Assembly (NCBI GenBank): GCA_019722365.1
Contig: JADFUC010000674.1
Location: 1 to 64,000, forward strand
DNA from: Lithospermum erythrorhizon
Lineage: Eukaryota > Streptophyta > Magnoliopsida > Boraginales > Boraginaceae
Direction of reading: 5' to 3'
Length of the DNA: 64,000 nucleotides
Positions within the stretch are counted from its first letter, which is position 1, and each line of letters opens with the position of its first letter. Shown piece after piece: positions 1 to 9,910 of the stretch. The notes under the pieces were generated by a model that was not told the DNA's origin, ran no database searches, and saw only the letters and a list, made by a program, of their open reading frames with translations. The position numbers and the translations under genes were made by a program.

Positions 1-2200
1 ATCATTATTGCTTCGTTCAGTTACGTATTGCTATTAAAACAAATAAAAGTACACTTAATGTCTCATATATATTAAATGAAATGAGATTAAATGAGTTCGT
101 AATTGACTAATTAATTATCCAATATTTTACAATTAATTATCAATTAAATATTGACACATGATTAATGATAATTATTACAATAATTATCAGCCACTTAAAT
201 CATGGAATAATTACTTACAAGTAATTAACTCCAAAATTCAAAATTTAAAAGTCGCCGTAGAAAATATTTTCAAAAATATTCAATTAATAAAAATAATTAT
301 GAAAGGGAAATATAAATCAAATTTTATGTCATTCAAGATATATATTCAATCATCTTAATGACAGAATTTATGATTTAACATTTAAAACCAAAATTAATAA
401 TTATCAATAATTTTTAAAACAAAAAATAATTACATAAAATACATTTAGGGTTTTAAAGCGGACCCGGCGAACCCGGCGGCCAAAGCGACACCGCCTCGGC
501 CACTGCTTTATAGACACGCGATGCGGCGTGAATGCTGGCGGTGACCTACGTCAGTGGCGGAACATGAGAGGCCGACTGGCTGGGCCGGGCGATGTCCCCA
601 GTTCGGCGACAAATTTTGGTAAATCATTTCGGTTTTCGATTTTCGGATTAATTGCAACTTTTGGCAAAAGCGATTTGGAGCTCTAAAAAATTCAATAAAT
701 TACGGGATTAGAACTGAACATCAAAATATCATTATTGAACATTTCTGATTGGAATTTCATCAAAAACACTTCTAGTTTTTTCGATTAAACCCCAAGCTTG
801 ATCCGAGAAATTCAATGAATTTTTGAATTACTTAAAAATTCAACAAATTTTGGAAACAATTTGGGATGAACCTCAAAGGTCATGAACACCTGATTTAATA
901 TCGTAATTTTACGAAATTTCTAACCCTGCAATATGAAGTGAAAATGATTCTACCTCAAATTAAAATATAAATTAATCAATTTTTAATCCCTTTCAATTCA
1001 TGAAACAATTAAATAAACATCAAATTATCAAAATCAATACATTGAAATGATGATTCCAGCCATGTGAAATATATATAAAATGGGTTGATTTTTTCATATT
1101 ATATATTCATCAATTGAATATATAAATCATGAAATAATCAAATTAACTAACAAGCCCATGTCAGCCAGCGATAAAATTAGATAAAATACATCAAACTTGA
1201 GTAGGCTATGGGGCCCATTTGTTAGAATCAGTATGAATTTAGATTTTGTGATAAAATACAAAATTAAATGCATCCAGGATCCCTCAAAATGATATAAATT
1301 AATCTAAAACACATAAATTAGATTATGAATAAAGAGTTAACTACGAGATGCAGCGGAAGTCTATTTCCAAATCTTTCACGAAGCCTCCTTTGAATTCCAT
1401 CTTTGAGCACTTCAAATGTAGTGCCTCTAGTTGGTCAGCGCGAGAGGAGTTGAATCACACACATTTGTGTTTGCTAGAACATGGATTGATTTGGATGAAA
1501 AATCAAGAGAAGAATTTTCAATTCTTCCTTGATATTTTCGGCCATATGAGAGGAAAAATGGAGGAGGCTAGCTTTTTGTTTTCATTTCATAAAACTTATG
1601 ATGAAAACCTAATAAGCTTAGCTTATATAGGTCAAACCTAAAAGCTGACCGAATAGGCATGGCCAGGCAGATTAGAAATTAAATTAGTTAAGTAAAATAA
1701 ATACTATGAAGTTGTTAATAGTAACTAACGAGTTACTAAGCTTCAAACTAACTATCGAATTAATTCAATTGACTAATTAATTAATTCGGGTTCATCAATT
1801 TATATTTTACATTATCAATTTAAAAATCGATTGAGAATATTAAGTTGATTCTGATCGACTCTCGGTGATTTAACAAATGTAGTTTAATTTCATAGATGAA
1901 ATATAATTCAGCGTTACTTGTATGTGTGTGACATACAGCTCGAGATAATAGTAAGTTGTATAATAATAATCGACCAATTACTATTATTATAACTGATTAA
2001 TGAATAAGATCCTAGCGATGGCTTCATAACCCTTAAATTATCATGAGAACCCTTTATTATTATACAATTACTAAAGGTAAACACTAAGTTCTAGTAATCA
2101 CTTTTAACTTGACTAGGTAAATGAATTGATCTGTGATTGTCACTTAGCGAGGCATAATAAAAGGGGAATCAATTTTCATTGATTTCTAACGTTCTGACTT
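1..2200. repeat. AT-rich dispersed repeat X, copy 1 (left end outside window)
   Basis: This is an AT-rich stretch with a GC-rich block at about 455-600. Bases 1-1,335 share layout and wording with 36,656-38,112 and 49,985-51,117: an AT-rich lead, a run ending in 'agggttttaaa', a GC-rich core, then more AT-rich sequence. Bases 1,690-2,200 match 53,750-54,245, including 'gtatgtgtgtgacatac'. No protein domain is visible; the short reading frames here (for example 1,348-1,641) have no recognisable motif. A TATA-like 'cttatatagg' lies near 1,622. It may be a long LTR or a non-autonomous element. I cannot assign it to a superfamily. Confidence 0.55.
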
Positions 2201-2219
2201 GAATATAGTTTGAAGTCGT

Positions 2220-2682
2220 AGTCTTTACAGACGATAGCCGTTTGGGAAAACTTGGAAGATAAAATTATACGTGTCACAGAATATTCTCCGCGAGGAGGCA
2301 TGTTGAATAGGGTCTTGGGCAGTGACGGGGTTTCATAGATCTTTGGAGTAATGTATTTTAACCGTATCGAAACGTCCTGCGGGAGGATTATAGCGGCATG
2401 TGATCGGGTATCACTACCGAGTGTATAAATGGGATCTGTGTGTTCTTAGGGGATTAAATCATTAATAAATCGGTAGATTTACGTAATCTTATTGGAGTTA
2501 AGGGTGATTTGGTGGCCACCGCGGCTATGAAATTTGGATATCCACGTGCTGACCGTTGCAAGGGAAGCTGCCGGTCTGCGAGGAAAGTTTGGTGGCCCTT
2601 AGCACGATGCTTGACATTGGAAATCACGTATAGGAGGAATCGTTGTCTGATATCATAAAATTGTCCAAGGGCAGAGTGGGAG
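2220..2682 (+). mobile_element. Ty1/copia 3' non-coding region with polypurine tract
   Basis: This stretch resembles 59,480-59,896, the untranslated region between the copia RNase H stop and its 3' LTR; both contain 'ggagtaatgta', a 'ggaggattata' block and a terminal purine-rich run. The polypurine tract (aagggcagagtgggag, about 2,667-2,682) sits directly before the LTR start TGTTAGAA. It is the priming site for plus-strand DNA synthesis. The coding part of this element is absent: the sequence to the left is repeat X. Confidence 0.6.
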
Positions 2683-3500
2683 TGTTAGAAATATGAGAAA
2701 TTCAATCTCATAAAATGTCCGTTGTTTAGATTATGCGACCGATTTGTTCATACAAATTATATATCCATATATATATATATATGTAAGTTCAATATATATT
2801 AATTGTTAGACAATTAGTATTTTAGGATTTAACGTATTGACGTTAGGGGTTACGATGGCTTCTTGGAAATGCACTGCATGTCCCATATATTAAATATAAT
2901 ATTACGTTAATATTATTTAATATATTATTAATGTCAGTCGTCACAGAGGTCCTTGTATGAAATAGTAAAGCAAGCTATATAATAAATGTATTATAAGTTT
3001 TAAAGAGTATAAGAGTGGAGCGTGAAGGAAACATTTGGGGCGAGAAAATCTTGTCCGCGAGGACTCGAGCTCGGCTCGTTAGAGGGAGTGGAGTAGATAG
3101 GATTTTGAGGAATTATTATCTCCTCAAGCTGCAAATGTGTTCTTTATTTAAGTGGCATGAATTCAACACAAATAAAACTAATGCTCATATTTTTGATTTG
3201 CATGAAATCAAAACAATACTCCCAACTCGCCTAAAATGGCCGACCCATGCGCCGTCTTTTGTTTCCTAGTTTATATTTTAAGCGTTCTAGTAGCGTCGCG
3301 AGTAGTTGATTGATTTCTTGGTGTGGATAATCTTAGAGATACTACTGCTTGGGTATTGTGAGCAATTTAATTCCGCTGCCTACTTGATATAATCGACTAA
3401 AGGTACCGCAGCTTGTAGCTTGTTTTGTTTTCTTGTTTTTGTCTGATACGTAACGTTGCGGAATTTACATCGTTAAGTTTTAGAGCGATTATCACGTTTA
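2683..3500 (+). mobile_element. Ty1/copia 3' LTR (family of the LTRs at 45,011 and 59,897)
   Basis: The LTR starts TGTTAGAAATATGAGA right after a polypurine tract. It shares ordered blocks with 45,011-45,793 and 59,897-60,775: 'attaattgttagacaatta', 'gacgttaggggttacgatgg', and a late 'ttggtgtggataatcttagaga' followed by 'ttccgctgc'. A (TA)n run lies at 2,768-2,782. The right end is uncertain because no clear CA terminus or primer-binding site follows. The upstream tract makes this a 3' LTR or solo LTR. Confidence 0.65.
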
Positions 3501-3830
3501 AAGAATACCAATAAGTTGATGATGGCCGACGAGTTACATGGACGAGGAGAAGGAAGCGTCGGCATTGAAATTTGTTGGAAAGTACGGTTTGGAGGCATTG
3601 AAAGGCTACGGAAGGTTAGGGTTGGGGGAAAGTATAATGAGATTGTGACTACTCTATTAAATATGAAGAGATGCGGTGTGAAACGTCGAATTGCTTTAGT
3701 GGTTAGGAGATGTAGGTGAGCTTAGAGGTCACCGGGTTCGGTCTGGAGTATAAGGGGGGTGGTGGGTGAGTTTTTTTTAAAATAAAATAAAAATGAAGGG
3801 TCTGGTGCTTATTTTCTAAATGGGCAGGCC
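3501..3830. other. Unassigned stretch between copia LTR and copia gag fragment
   Basis: A 67-codon plus-strand frame (3,516-3,719) has no motif I recognise. It could be decayed gag of the copia whose zinc knuckle follows, or LTR flank. A short A/T-rich run lies at 3,770-3,800. Confidence 0.3.
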
Positions 3831-4052
3831 ATTTAAGTGTTGAGGCAGATTAGTCAACTTAGTCTCAAGCCAATATCAGCCTACTGGATACGAGGAATTT
3901 TCATTTGGGGCAAATCAGACAAGGCTGAACAGATCAATTTGTGAACATTGCAAAGAAAATGGAGTCATACTAATGATTTGTTGGAGCTTCACATGCCAAA
4001 CCGGTGGACTGGAAACTAGCCCAAAATAAGGCTTAATGATTTCAAACTAATG
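3831..4052 (+). pseudogene. Ty1/copia gag fragment with zinc knuckle, broken
   Basis: About 3,940-4,010 reads CEHCKENG and then, after a frame slip, a segment resembling the CWxLHGxPxxW tail. This is the CX2CX4HX4C knuckle typical of plant copia Gag, which binds the RNA genome in the virus-like particle. The reading breaks near 4,020, where GC-rich hAT-unit sequence begins. The protease of what may be the same element resumes at 14,640, so I infer the hAT block lies inside this copia. The rest of gag is not recognisable. The knuckle is seen directly; the link to 14,640 is inference from domain order and orientation. Confidence 0.5.
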
Positions 4053-4069
4053 TGGGGACAGGAGTAGCC

Positions 4070-4200
4070 GTGACTAGCAGAACGGGCGGCCGGGTAACAT
4101 ATTCGGCAGACTGAGGCCCTTAGGCTTAGGGCGGCTGTTAAGAGATGCGGGCGCAATCCGATTCGGCCGCTTTTTAAAGGGGCGCGAAGAGCACAACATT
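4070..4200 (+). repeat. GC-rich terminal island, hAT unit 1 left
   Basis: A GC-rich block with cggccg and gggcg words stands out from AT-rich neighbours. It resembles 9,241-9,370, the start of unit 2. It is probably the left subterminal region of the unit. Confidence 0.45.
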
Positions 4201-4269
4201 AGTGCTTAGTTTAATACTTGATGGCGTTTGTCTATAATAAATTAATAATGGCACATTCGACCATTTTCA

Positions 4270-4570
4270 CAAACAAGCGTGGTACCGTTAGTTTTAAAGC
4301 AGTACGCGTTTGTTAAGCAATATTTGGTTTGTAACGTCACATGTGTAATTTGCTTTGTATGAATAGGCGATGGTAGCGTTGATTCAGCGGTACCACGTTT
4401 ATTAAAAACGACGCTACTCTGGGCTGTTACATGACAAGCGTGAATTACTGGTTTAAATCAACTGATGCCAGCGTTGAAATCTTAAATAGTTATATAACGT
4501 TATTAATAAGCGTGTGCGGGTTTAAATCAGCGTTACCGCGTTTATTTATGCCGAGAGAAAGTCAGAAAAA
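4270..4570. repeat. GGTACC palindrome array, hAT unit 1 left
   Basis: It contains aagcgtggtaccgtta (4,275-4,290) facing agtacgcgttt, then a degenerate left half and agcggtaccacgttt (4,386-4,400), and further weaker copies to 4,550. The half-sites are inverted about 10 bases apart. This resembles the subterminal repeats that hAT and CACTA transposases bind; binding here is inference. Confidence 0.6.
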
Positions 4571-4821
4571 GCGTGGAGAGAGGTGCATAAAGGGGGTATC
4601 ACGGCCGCCGTTTACCATGATCGCGTCATTTGTAGCGAAATTAAGCTTGATAACAAGCAATTTCAAAATCTTATATTGAAGAATTATATTGAAATTTAAG
4701 GATTATCTCGAGGCGTGGGCTTGTTAGATTTACGTCTACCGTCTGTCCTGCATTCTTTCAATGGAGTTCGGTATTATTTACCAACTTTTTATAAATTGTG
4801 ATATTTTTTTTGTTTTAATTA

Positions 4822-6974
4822 ATGTCATCAAAAGCGTAATCTTGGTAAAAATGTTCAAAGTGCTAGTCTTGAAATGTTAATATGCATATCACAATGATTA
4901 TGTTAATTTAGAGGATGATGATCGTATGGTAGAACTACCCATTATTAACTCGATCTAGTCTTTACGGATTACTACTAATGAAGGAAAAAAAAACTTCATG
5001 GATTTGGAAATATTTTAATGGAGACCGTGAAAAACAAGCGGCAAGCTTGTATAGAATTGTAAGGCTACTATCATGGAAGCGGGTGGGGGTAAAAGGGGAA
5101 CCCGATTAAATGCTTGCTAGACCTTTAGCGGGTCATAAAGATCACTTAAGATAGTGGTGGGGAGGGTGGTCGCTGAGCTATTGATATCCGAGCCGGTAAG
5201 AACTTTTTAGCATCTTGGCTTATAGGATTGAAAGTATGAAATTTGTATTGTTAGTTCTTTTGCCTTTTAATCATTGTGATGGATGGCGTTTTCTTAAATG
5301 GATTCAAAATAATGGTTAATCCCGAGCTATACGTATCAGTCGTACTCTTTCTGAACTATGCTTTTAAATATTTTAAAATGAAATAGAGCTTCTAGGTAAC
5401 ACTCTTATGAATTTCTTTATAAAATGTGTTTGACTAGTGATATTGGTGTCTTTTGGATTTTGATATAATGTGTGTAACATGTCATTGAATTGATCGAGAT
5501 TAGATTGCTGCAAAGGAGAATTATATATTTTAGATCGGTGCTAAACATAACAATATTCAAATTCGGAAGGAGTATACTCATGCCAATGATTACAAATGTT
5601 TGAATAAAGTTACTTCAATTTCATTTGATAATACCGTTTCAATCGAAAAATTAAAGAGGCTGATAAGCCGGATTTTAGTGAACTTTTTCATGTTAGATGT
5701 TTATGTCACGTCCTTGATTAGTTGCTAAGATGGAATAAAAGTTGTTGTTTGGGATAGAGTTTATTTTACCAATTCGTAAAGCCGTTAATTTTGTTGTTAA
5801 TGGCGGGGTAAGAAGACATGAATATAAAAAATGGTTGAGGCTTAAAAGCTAAGTTTAAGAAATTAATTTTGGATTGTGGCCCAAGATGGAACTCGACTTA
5901 CGATCCTACTTGGATTCGTGCATATATGTATAAGGAAGAAATCTCCCGATTTTTATGAAATGCTCCGATTGGTGAGTATTATGTACCAACTGCATATCTT
6001 AGTGGAAACATTGTTATGAATTACTTAAGTTTTTTAGAGCAGCAAAGATTATACTAAAGTTTTTTCAACTCAATCCGAGCCAAATATTCATCTTGCTTTA
6101 GAATGTGTCGTTAATCTCTCCATTCATATGACTAAACATAGAAATGATTATGTTGCTAGAGATATGATTCCGAATATGGAAGATAAGTTTTTAAAATATT
6201 TCATCCTATCCCGCGTCATATGCAATTGATATAATTTTTGGATCTAACGCTAAATTAAAGCATTTTAATTTCTATGTGAAATCTATTATGAATCTTTACT
6301 ACCACTTTAATCGAGGAACTAAAAGTTTTGATGTTCAAAAATGGAAAGATGGAATTAGGCGATATGTATAACATGTATAGCAAATATCAATCAAAAATTT
6401 ATGGATAAGGTAAGGCAGCGCTTGAAGTAGTATACAAAGTTTTAATGTGGCGCGATGCGAGTTAAAATCTGAAGTCAACATGATCACCTTAGAAATGCGT
6501 TCTGAACTTTTAGGTGAAATTGATCGTCATTTCACTTGAGACACGAATGGAGATTTAGCTTCAGTATTTATCTACTAACATTGAATTGAGTATTATTATA
6601 ATGATAAAAATCCTTTTTGATATATTATTAAAATGAGGTAGGCGGTAAAGGAAGCCTTGTTTCGGTCTTATCTAAGATGGCAAAAGAAATATTTTACATC
6701 CACAATAATAAATGATAGCGGTGAATCCGCATTTAGCATGGCCGAGAAGCCTGATACGCTCAAAAGGCGTTCAAGACTTACAAGCTCGGCCCGATTGAAG
6801 TATGTGTGTGCGTCGAGGATTGGGCGGCGGCCGGTATAGGATGCAAGATAAAGACCACGGTCATGGAGCGAAAGGGAAAGATATGATTGAAGAAGGCGAA
6901 GAAGCAGCCATGATAGAGCGTTGAAAAGACTCCGACAAAGAAGAGTCGAAGATGAATTAATTTATGATGATTAG
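4822..6974 (+). pseudogene. hAT transposase with BED finger, copy 1, frameshifted
   Basis: This is a cut-and-paste hAT transposase of the plant RICESLEEPER/Tam3-like kind. It starts at ATGTCATCAAAAG, the same place as copy 2 (ATGGCATCAAAAC at 9,911). Recognisable pieces in order: BED-finger entry TSWIWKYF (about 5,000); PFNHCDGW (about 5,258); ICVTCHWID (about 5,470), a stretch seen in hAT catalytic cores; LFHVRC (about 5,680); a block with YAIDIIFGSNAKLKHFNFY (6,220-6,280) resembling the plant hAT hydrophobic region; and a C-terminal dimerisation-like block with ESAFSMAEK (about 6,728-6,754). The stop is TAG at 6,972. Several frameshifts mean no single frame covers it. Copy 2 has independent breaks, so some may be sequencing error. 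Confidence 0.75.
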
Positions 6975-7119
6975 AATTGTAGTTTGCTTAACTTAACTTT
7001 TTATTATTATTGAAGGAAACTCATGTAAACTCTGGCCGCCGCAGTATAAATTGTGAGCGGCTCAAAATAATAAAATGTTCTTTTATTCCCTTAAATAGAC
7101 TACATTGTTTTAAACTTAT

Positions 7120-7260
7120 TGATTTAAGCGTGGTACGTTCTGGCGTCTGGCGGTACCAATCGAAAAATGTAAAAAAAACTCGAACCTTTACGCCATTTTC
7201 GGATTAGCGTGGTACGTTTATTTATAACGATTACCCGCGTTTACTGTAAAGAGATAGATT
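7120..7260. repeat. GGTACC palindrome array between the genes of hAT unit 1
   Basis: Contains aagcgtggtacgtt (7,126-7,139) facing ctggcggtaccaa (7,147-7,159), and agcgtggtacgttta (7,205-7,219) facing cgattacccgcgttta. The array lies downstream of the transposase stop and upstream of the second gene, so it could act on that gene's promoter. Confidence 0.55.
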
Positions 7261-7339
7261 AATAGGGTTCAGTATTCAATTGAAACCTGATTCCTCAATC
7301 TTGAGCTCAAAAGCCAAAATTCTCTCGAACTCGATCTTG

Positions 7340-7352
7340 ATTCCTCTATAAA
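7340..7352 (+). promoter_or_regulatory. Candidate TATA box of second gene, unit 1
   Basis: The sequence cctctataaatc lies about 55 bases before ATGGCACC at 7,400. Position and sequence fit a plant core promoter, suggesting the second gene has its own transcript. No experimental support is visible here. Confidence 0.35.
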
Positions 7353-7399
7353 TCATCTTTCAATTAGTTAGTACATTATATTAGTATCAATTTGCTAAA

Positions 7400-8705
7400 A
7401 TGGCACCAAAAGAGCTCCCAAAATAAGGAAATTGTTGAATTGAAAACAAGAAATAGGAGGAGAGTCAGCGTGAGTCACCGCTTGTAATCGCCCACAGCAT
7501 TCGCCACACTTGAGAGGAAGAAGATGTAGAGGGGTGCGTGGCCGAGAAGTTCGAAGGGTAGGAGGTGGAGGTAATTGCTAAGATACGGGCGGGGATGTAC
7601 CTTGATGAAGGGAATCAAGTGGGTAATCTTTTATTCCAATTTTTAGATCATGCCCGAACTTAGCGCATTTACTACTTTTACTAGTAATTGGTATCCGCCG
7701 TTGTGTATAAGTTTATGAATCCGTTCGGCTAGCGTTATAATGATAGTGAGAGAGTGCTTGGTTGTCGTTACAATATCGATAGATTCACCGGATATTATAA
7801 CGAGCCGATTTAATAAAAACATTTGGTATGCTTAGTTGGGGTGCGGATGATGATTGCAGGAAGGGGATGGTGCATGCTTGGCGGTCACATTCTGAATGTG
7901 TCAGATCTTAACAACAATCGTAGAGAGTTAGAAAGAAGGCATAGTGTATAAAGAATAATTTGAATGGTATACAAAAACTTGTTTGAAGATCGTATCGATG
8001 TTATCTCTTAGTGACATCAGACTAAGTTGTTTGCATTCGTTCGTTATGTGGTCCATATTGAATTTGCGATGGGTTAATATGCCACGGTTGATACTTAAAC
8101 ATATGTTTCATCAAAGGGCGAAGTCAACCCTTCAATATGGCATGATTATCTCCCATTTGTTAGTTAATATCAAAGGGGTTCCTATTGGAGAATGTAGATG
8201 GGTTGATTTTAAGAAGAATTTCAAAATGGGAGGCGATCATTGATTAGCGGGAAGTCTTTATGTGGGGACGGGGTATTGCGGTCTAAATGGGAGGTGTTTG
8301 AACATTTAGGATGTTCAAGGAGGGTGTGGAGGTTCAACAAGCTGCTTTATCCCCGGGATGGGTACCTCTGCTTTGTTGGCCCAGCTTGATGAAGCGGCCA
8401 GAGCACGGAGAAGCGGGGTCCTCACCGTTCCCGGATCGTCCGATAGAGCTATGTCGATATTTGGAATCGGTCGCCTTGACATGTTAAAAGGCGCCCAGAT
8501 GCTTGAGAGCATCAAAGTTGATATGGAAGCGGTAAGGTTGCCGGCTGGGCGTATGATTGTGGAGCGAGGCGTGAATGTGGAAGCGAGGAGAGAATTTGAG
8601 GAGGTAGACCCCGGGGAGGCGGAAATGCGGATTGATTTAGCAATGTTTATGAATAATGTGTTTTCAATATTGATTCTATTCATGTTTAGTATTCGAACAA
8701 TTTAG
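7400..8705 (+). pseudogene. Second gene of hAT unit 1, 'putative plant transposon protein'-like
   Basis: The start ATGGCACCAAAAG is chosen because copy 2 has ATGGCACGAAAA in the same place. The middle carries LQYGMIISHLL followed by VPIGECRWVDF (about 8,130-8,210). This resembles the LPYGMLLT...G motif of the plant-only family often annotated 'putative plant transposon protein'. The last open stretch (8,358-8,705) is a charged, Ala/Arg/Glu-rich tail that could form helices. The family has no proven catalytic role, so I infer no function. It sits in the same orientation about 425 bases after the transposase, beyond a palindrome array. Frameshifts break it at several points. Divergence from copy 2 is much greater than between the two transposases. 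Confidence 0.5.
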
Positions 8706-8839
8706 TTTTATGTTATGCAGTTACTTATTTTGTAATTTCGGATATTAATATGTTTGATTTCACTTTAGAATTGTTCTTAATGTGGTATCATTTGTTTTAA
8801 ATTGAACACTATTCTATTTAGTGAGCAATTGCTCCGTTT

Positions 8840-9020
8840 GGGTATTAACGTGGTGCAGTAATTTAAAAAGGTACCGGCGTTAATGATAATATAAATAAGG
8901 TTATTGTTATTAGCGATGTTCTGCAGGTTTAATATAAGCGATGCCGCGTTAATAACCGATCGAGATTATTTACTTTCTTGGTTTTTAACGTGTGGTACCG
9001 TTTAATCTCATGACTACCCA
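8840..9020. repeat. GGTACC palindrome array, right side of hAT unit 1
   Basis: Contains ttaacgtggtgcagta (8,845-8,860) facing aaaggtaccggcgttaa (8,867-8,883), and taacgtgtggtaccgttta near 8,986 facing acccagcgttaa. Half-site spacing and orientation match the other arrays. Confidence 0.55.
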
Positions 9021-9049
9021 GCGTTAATACTTGAACTGAAGTATCGAGC

Positions 9050-9370
9050 CAGGGCCAGGCAGATACCGCGAATATTGGGTAGGCTCCCGGGCAGACTTTG
9101 GGCTTGGGGGCCCAATCCACCTCGGCCCGATTCGTCCCAGCTTATTGTAGTGGGCCGGGGCAGATCGCGGCACAGTGGTAGAATCTGGGCCGAAGCGGTG
9201 GGCGGGCCCCGGACTGACCCACGAGGCCCGGACCGATATCCGTGTCCTAGATAGGGTAGTAGCGGCCGAAGCGGGCAGGGCGGCCAAAAACAGCATGTTC
9301 GACGGGCTAAAGCCCGTTCACGAGCAGGCGGGCCGTTCCGTTAAAGGGAATCTTTGGGCCCCTATCCGGT
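9050..9370 (+). repeat. Double GC-rich island at the junction of the two hAT units
   Basis: The first part (9,100-9,235) matches the right end of unit 2 (14,445-14,575): gggcttgggggcccaatcc, then ggggcagatcg, then gcgggccccgg, then cgaggcccgg. The second part (9,241-9,370) resembles the left island at 4,070-4,200. The block therefore reads as the right end of one unit abutting the left end of the next. Confidence 0.5.
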
Positions 9371-9389
9371 TCGAGGCACGTGTATCGAG

Positions 9390-9665
9390 GGCGGCGTGGT
9401 ACATTTTGAACATGGCGGTACCACGTTATGCAATTGACTCTAGCGGTATCCGTGTGCGTAGCGGATATATAGCGACTCTTTACTGACATACGCGGTATCT
9501 GGATTTGGACGTGCGATGTAGCGTTAAAGTCCGGCGGATATTTTTTATGAATATGTATGATCAGCGAGGAATGCAGATTGGTGTAAAGCGGTACCACGTT
9601 TGGTGCTCAAAAAAGTGGTACGTTTCATCTAGCGGTGCAGCGTTTCAACCTGCGTTACCATATTA
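9390..9665. repeat. GGTACC palindrome array, hAT unit 2 left
   Basis: Contains ggcgtggtacatttt (about 9,392) facing ggcggtaccacgttat (9,414-9,429), aagcggtaccacgtt (9,586-9,600), agtggtacgttt (9,614-9,625) facing agcggtgcagcgttt. This array is about 250 bases upstream of the transposase start. Confidence 0.6.
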
Positions 9666-9689
9666 TTAAACTGCCGAAACTCAAAGGAA

Positions 9690-9702
9690 GAGGTCTATAA
9701 AG
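9690..9702 (+). promoter_or_regulatory. Candidate TATA box of transposase, unit 2
   Basis: The sequence ggtctataaagag lies about 215 bases before the transposase ATG; unit 1 has the aligned but weaker ggtgcataaaggg near 4,582. Its repetition at the same place in both units supports a core promoter with a leader of about 190 bases, perhaps containing an intron. Confidence 0.4.
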
Positions 9703-9910
9703 AGGGCAACGCCTCCGCCCATTTCTCATGGCTTCGCTCGTTCTTAAGCAATATCAAAAAGAAATAAGGATCCTTTCGAGCTGATATTCATTACTTGTGG
9801 TTTTGGGCTTGTTAGATTTACAATTAAGTGAATAAACAATCTTACTTGCTCCGTTACGATCCGGTATTATCTATGACTTTATAAATTTTGATATTTGTTA
9901 ACTGTAATTA

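Larger units (their letters stand above)
4053..9240 (+). mobile_element. hAT unit 1: BED transposase plus second gene, with palindrome arrays
   Basis: The unit runs: GC-rich end (4,070-4,200), palindrome array (4,270-4,570), transposase gene (4,822-6,974), short array (7,120-7,260), second gene (7,400-8,705), array (8,840-9,020), GC-rich end (9,050-9,240). The same order and orientation recur in 9,241-14,590. A short possible inverted terminus TGGGGAC at 4,053 pairs with GTCCCCA at 14,584. I see no matching 8-base target duplication, so the outer ends are unproven. Confidence 0.55.

Noticed and set aside
1348..1641. 97-codon plus frame as a host gene exon
   Set aside because: It lies within repeat X, has no motif, and the aligned part of copy 3 is not open.
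8315..8705. Overlapping 122- and 115-codon frames on opposite strands
   Set aside because: Only the plus frame fits the second-gene order shared by both hAT units; the minus frame is its shadow.
9024..9597. Several 90-100 codon frames in the GC-rich junction
   Set aside because: GC-rich sequence has few stops by chance. The frames on both strands lack motifs and the block matches other unit ends as DNA.
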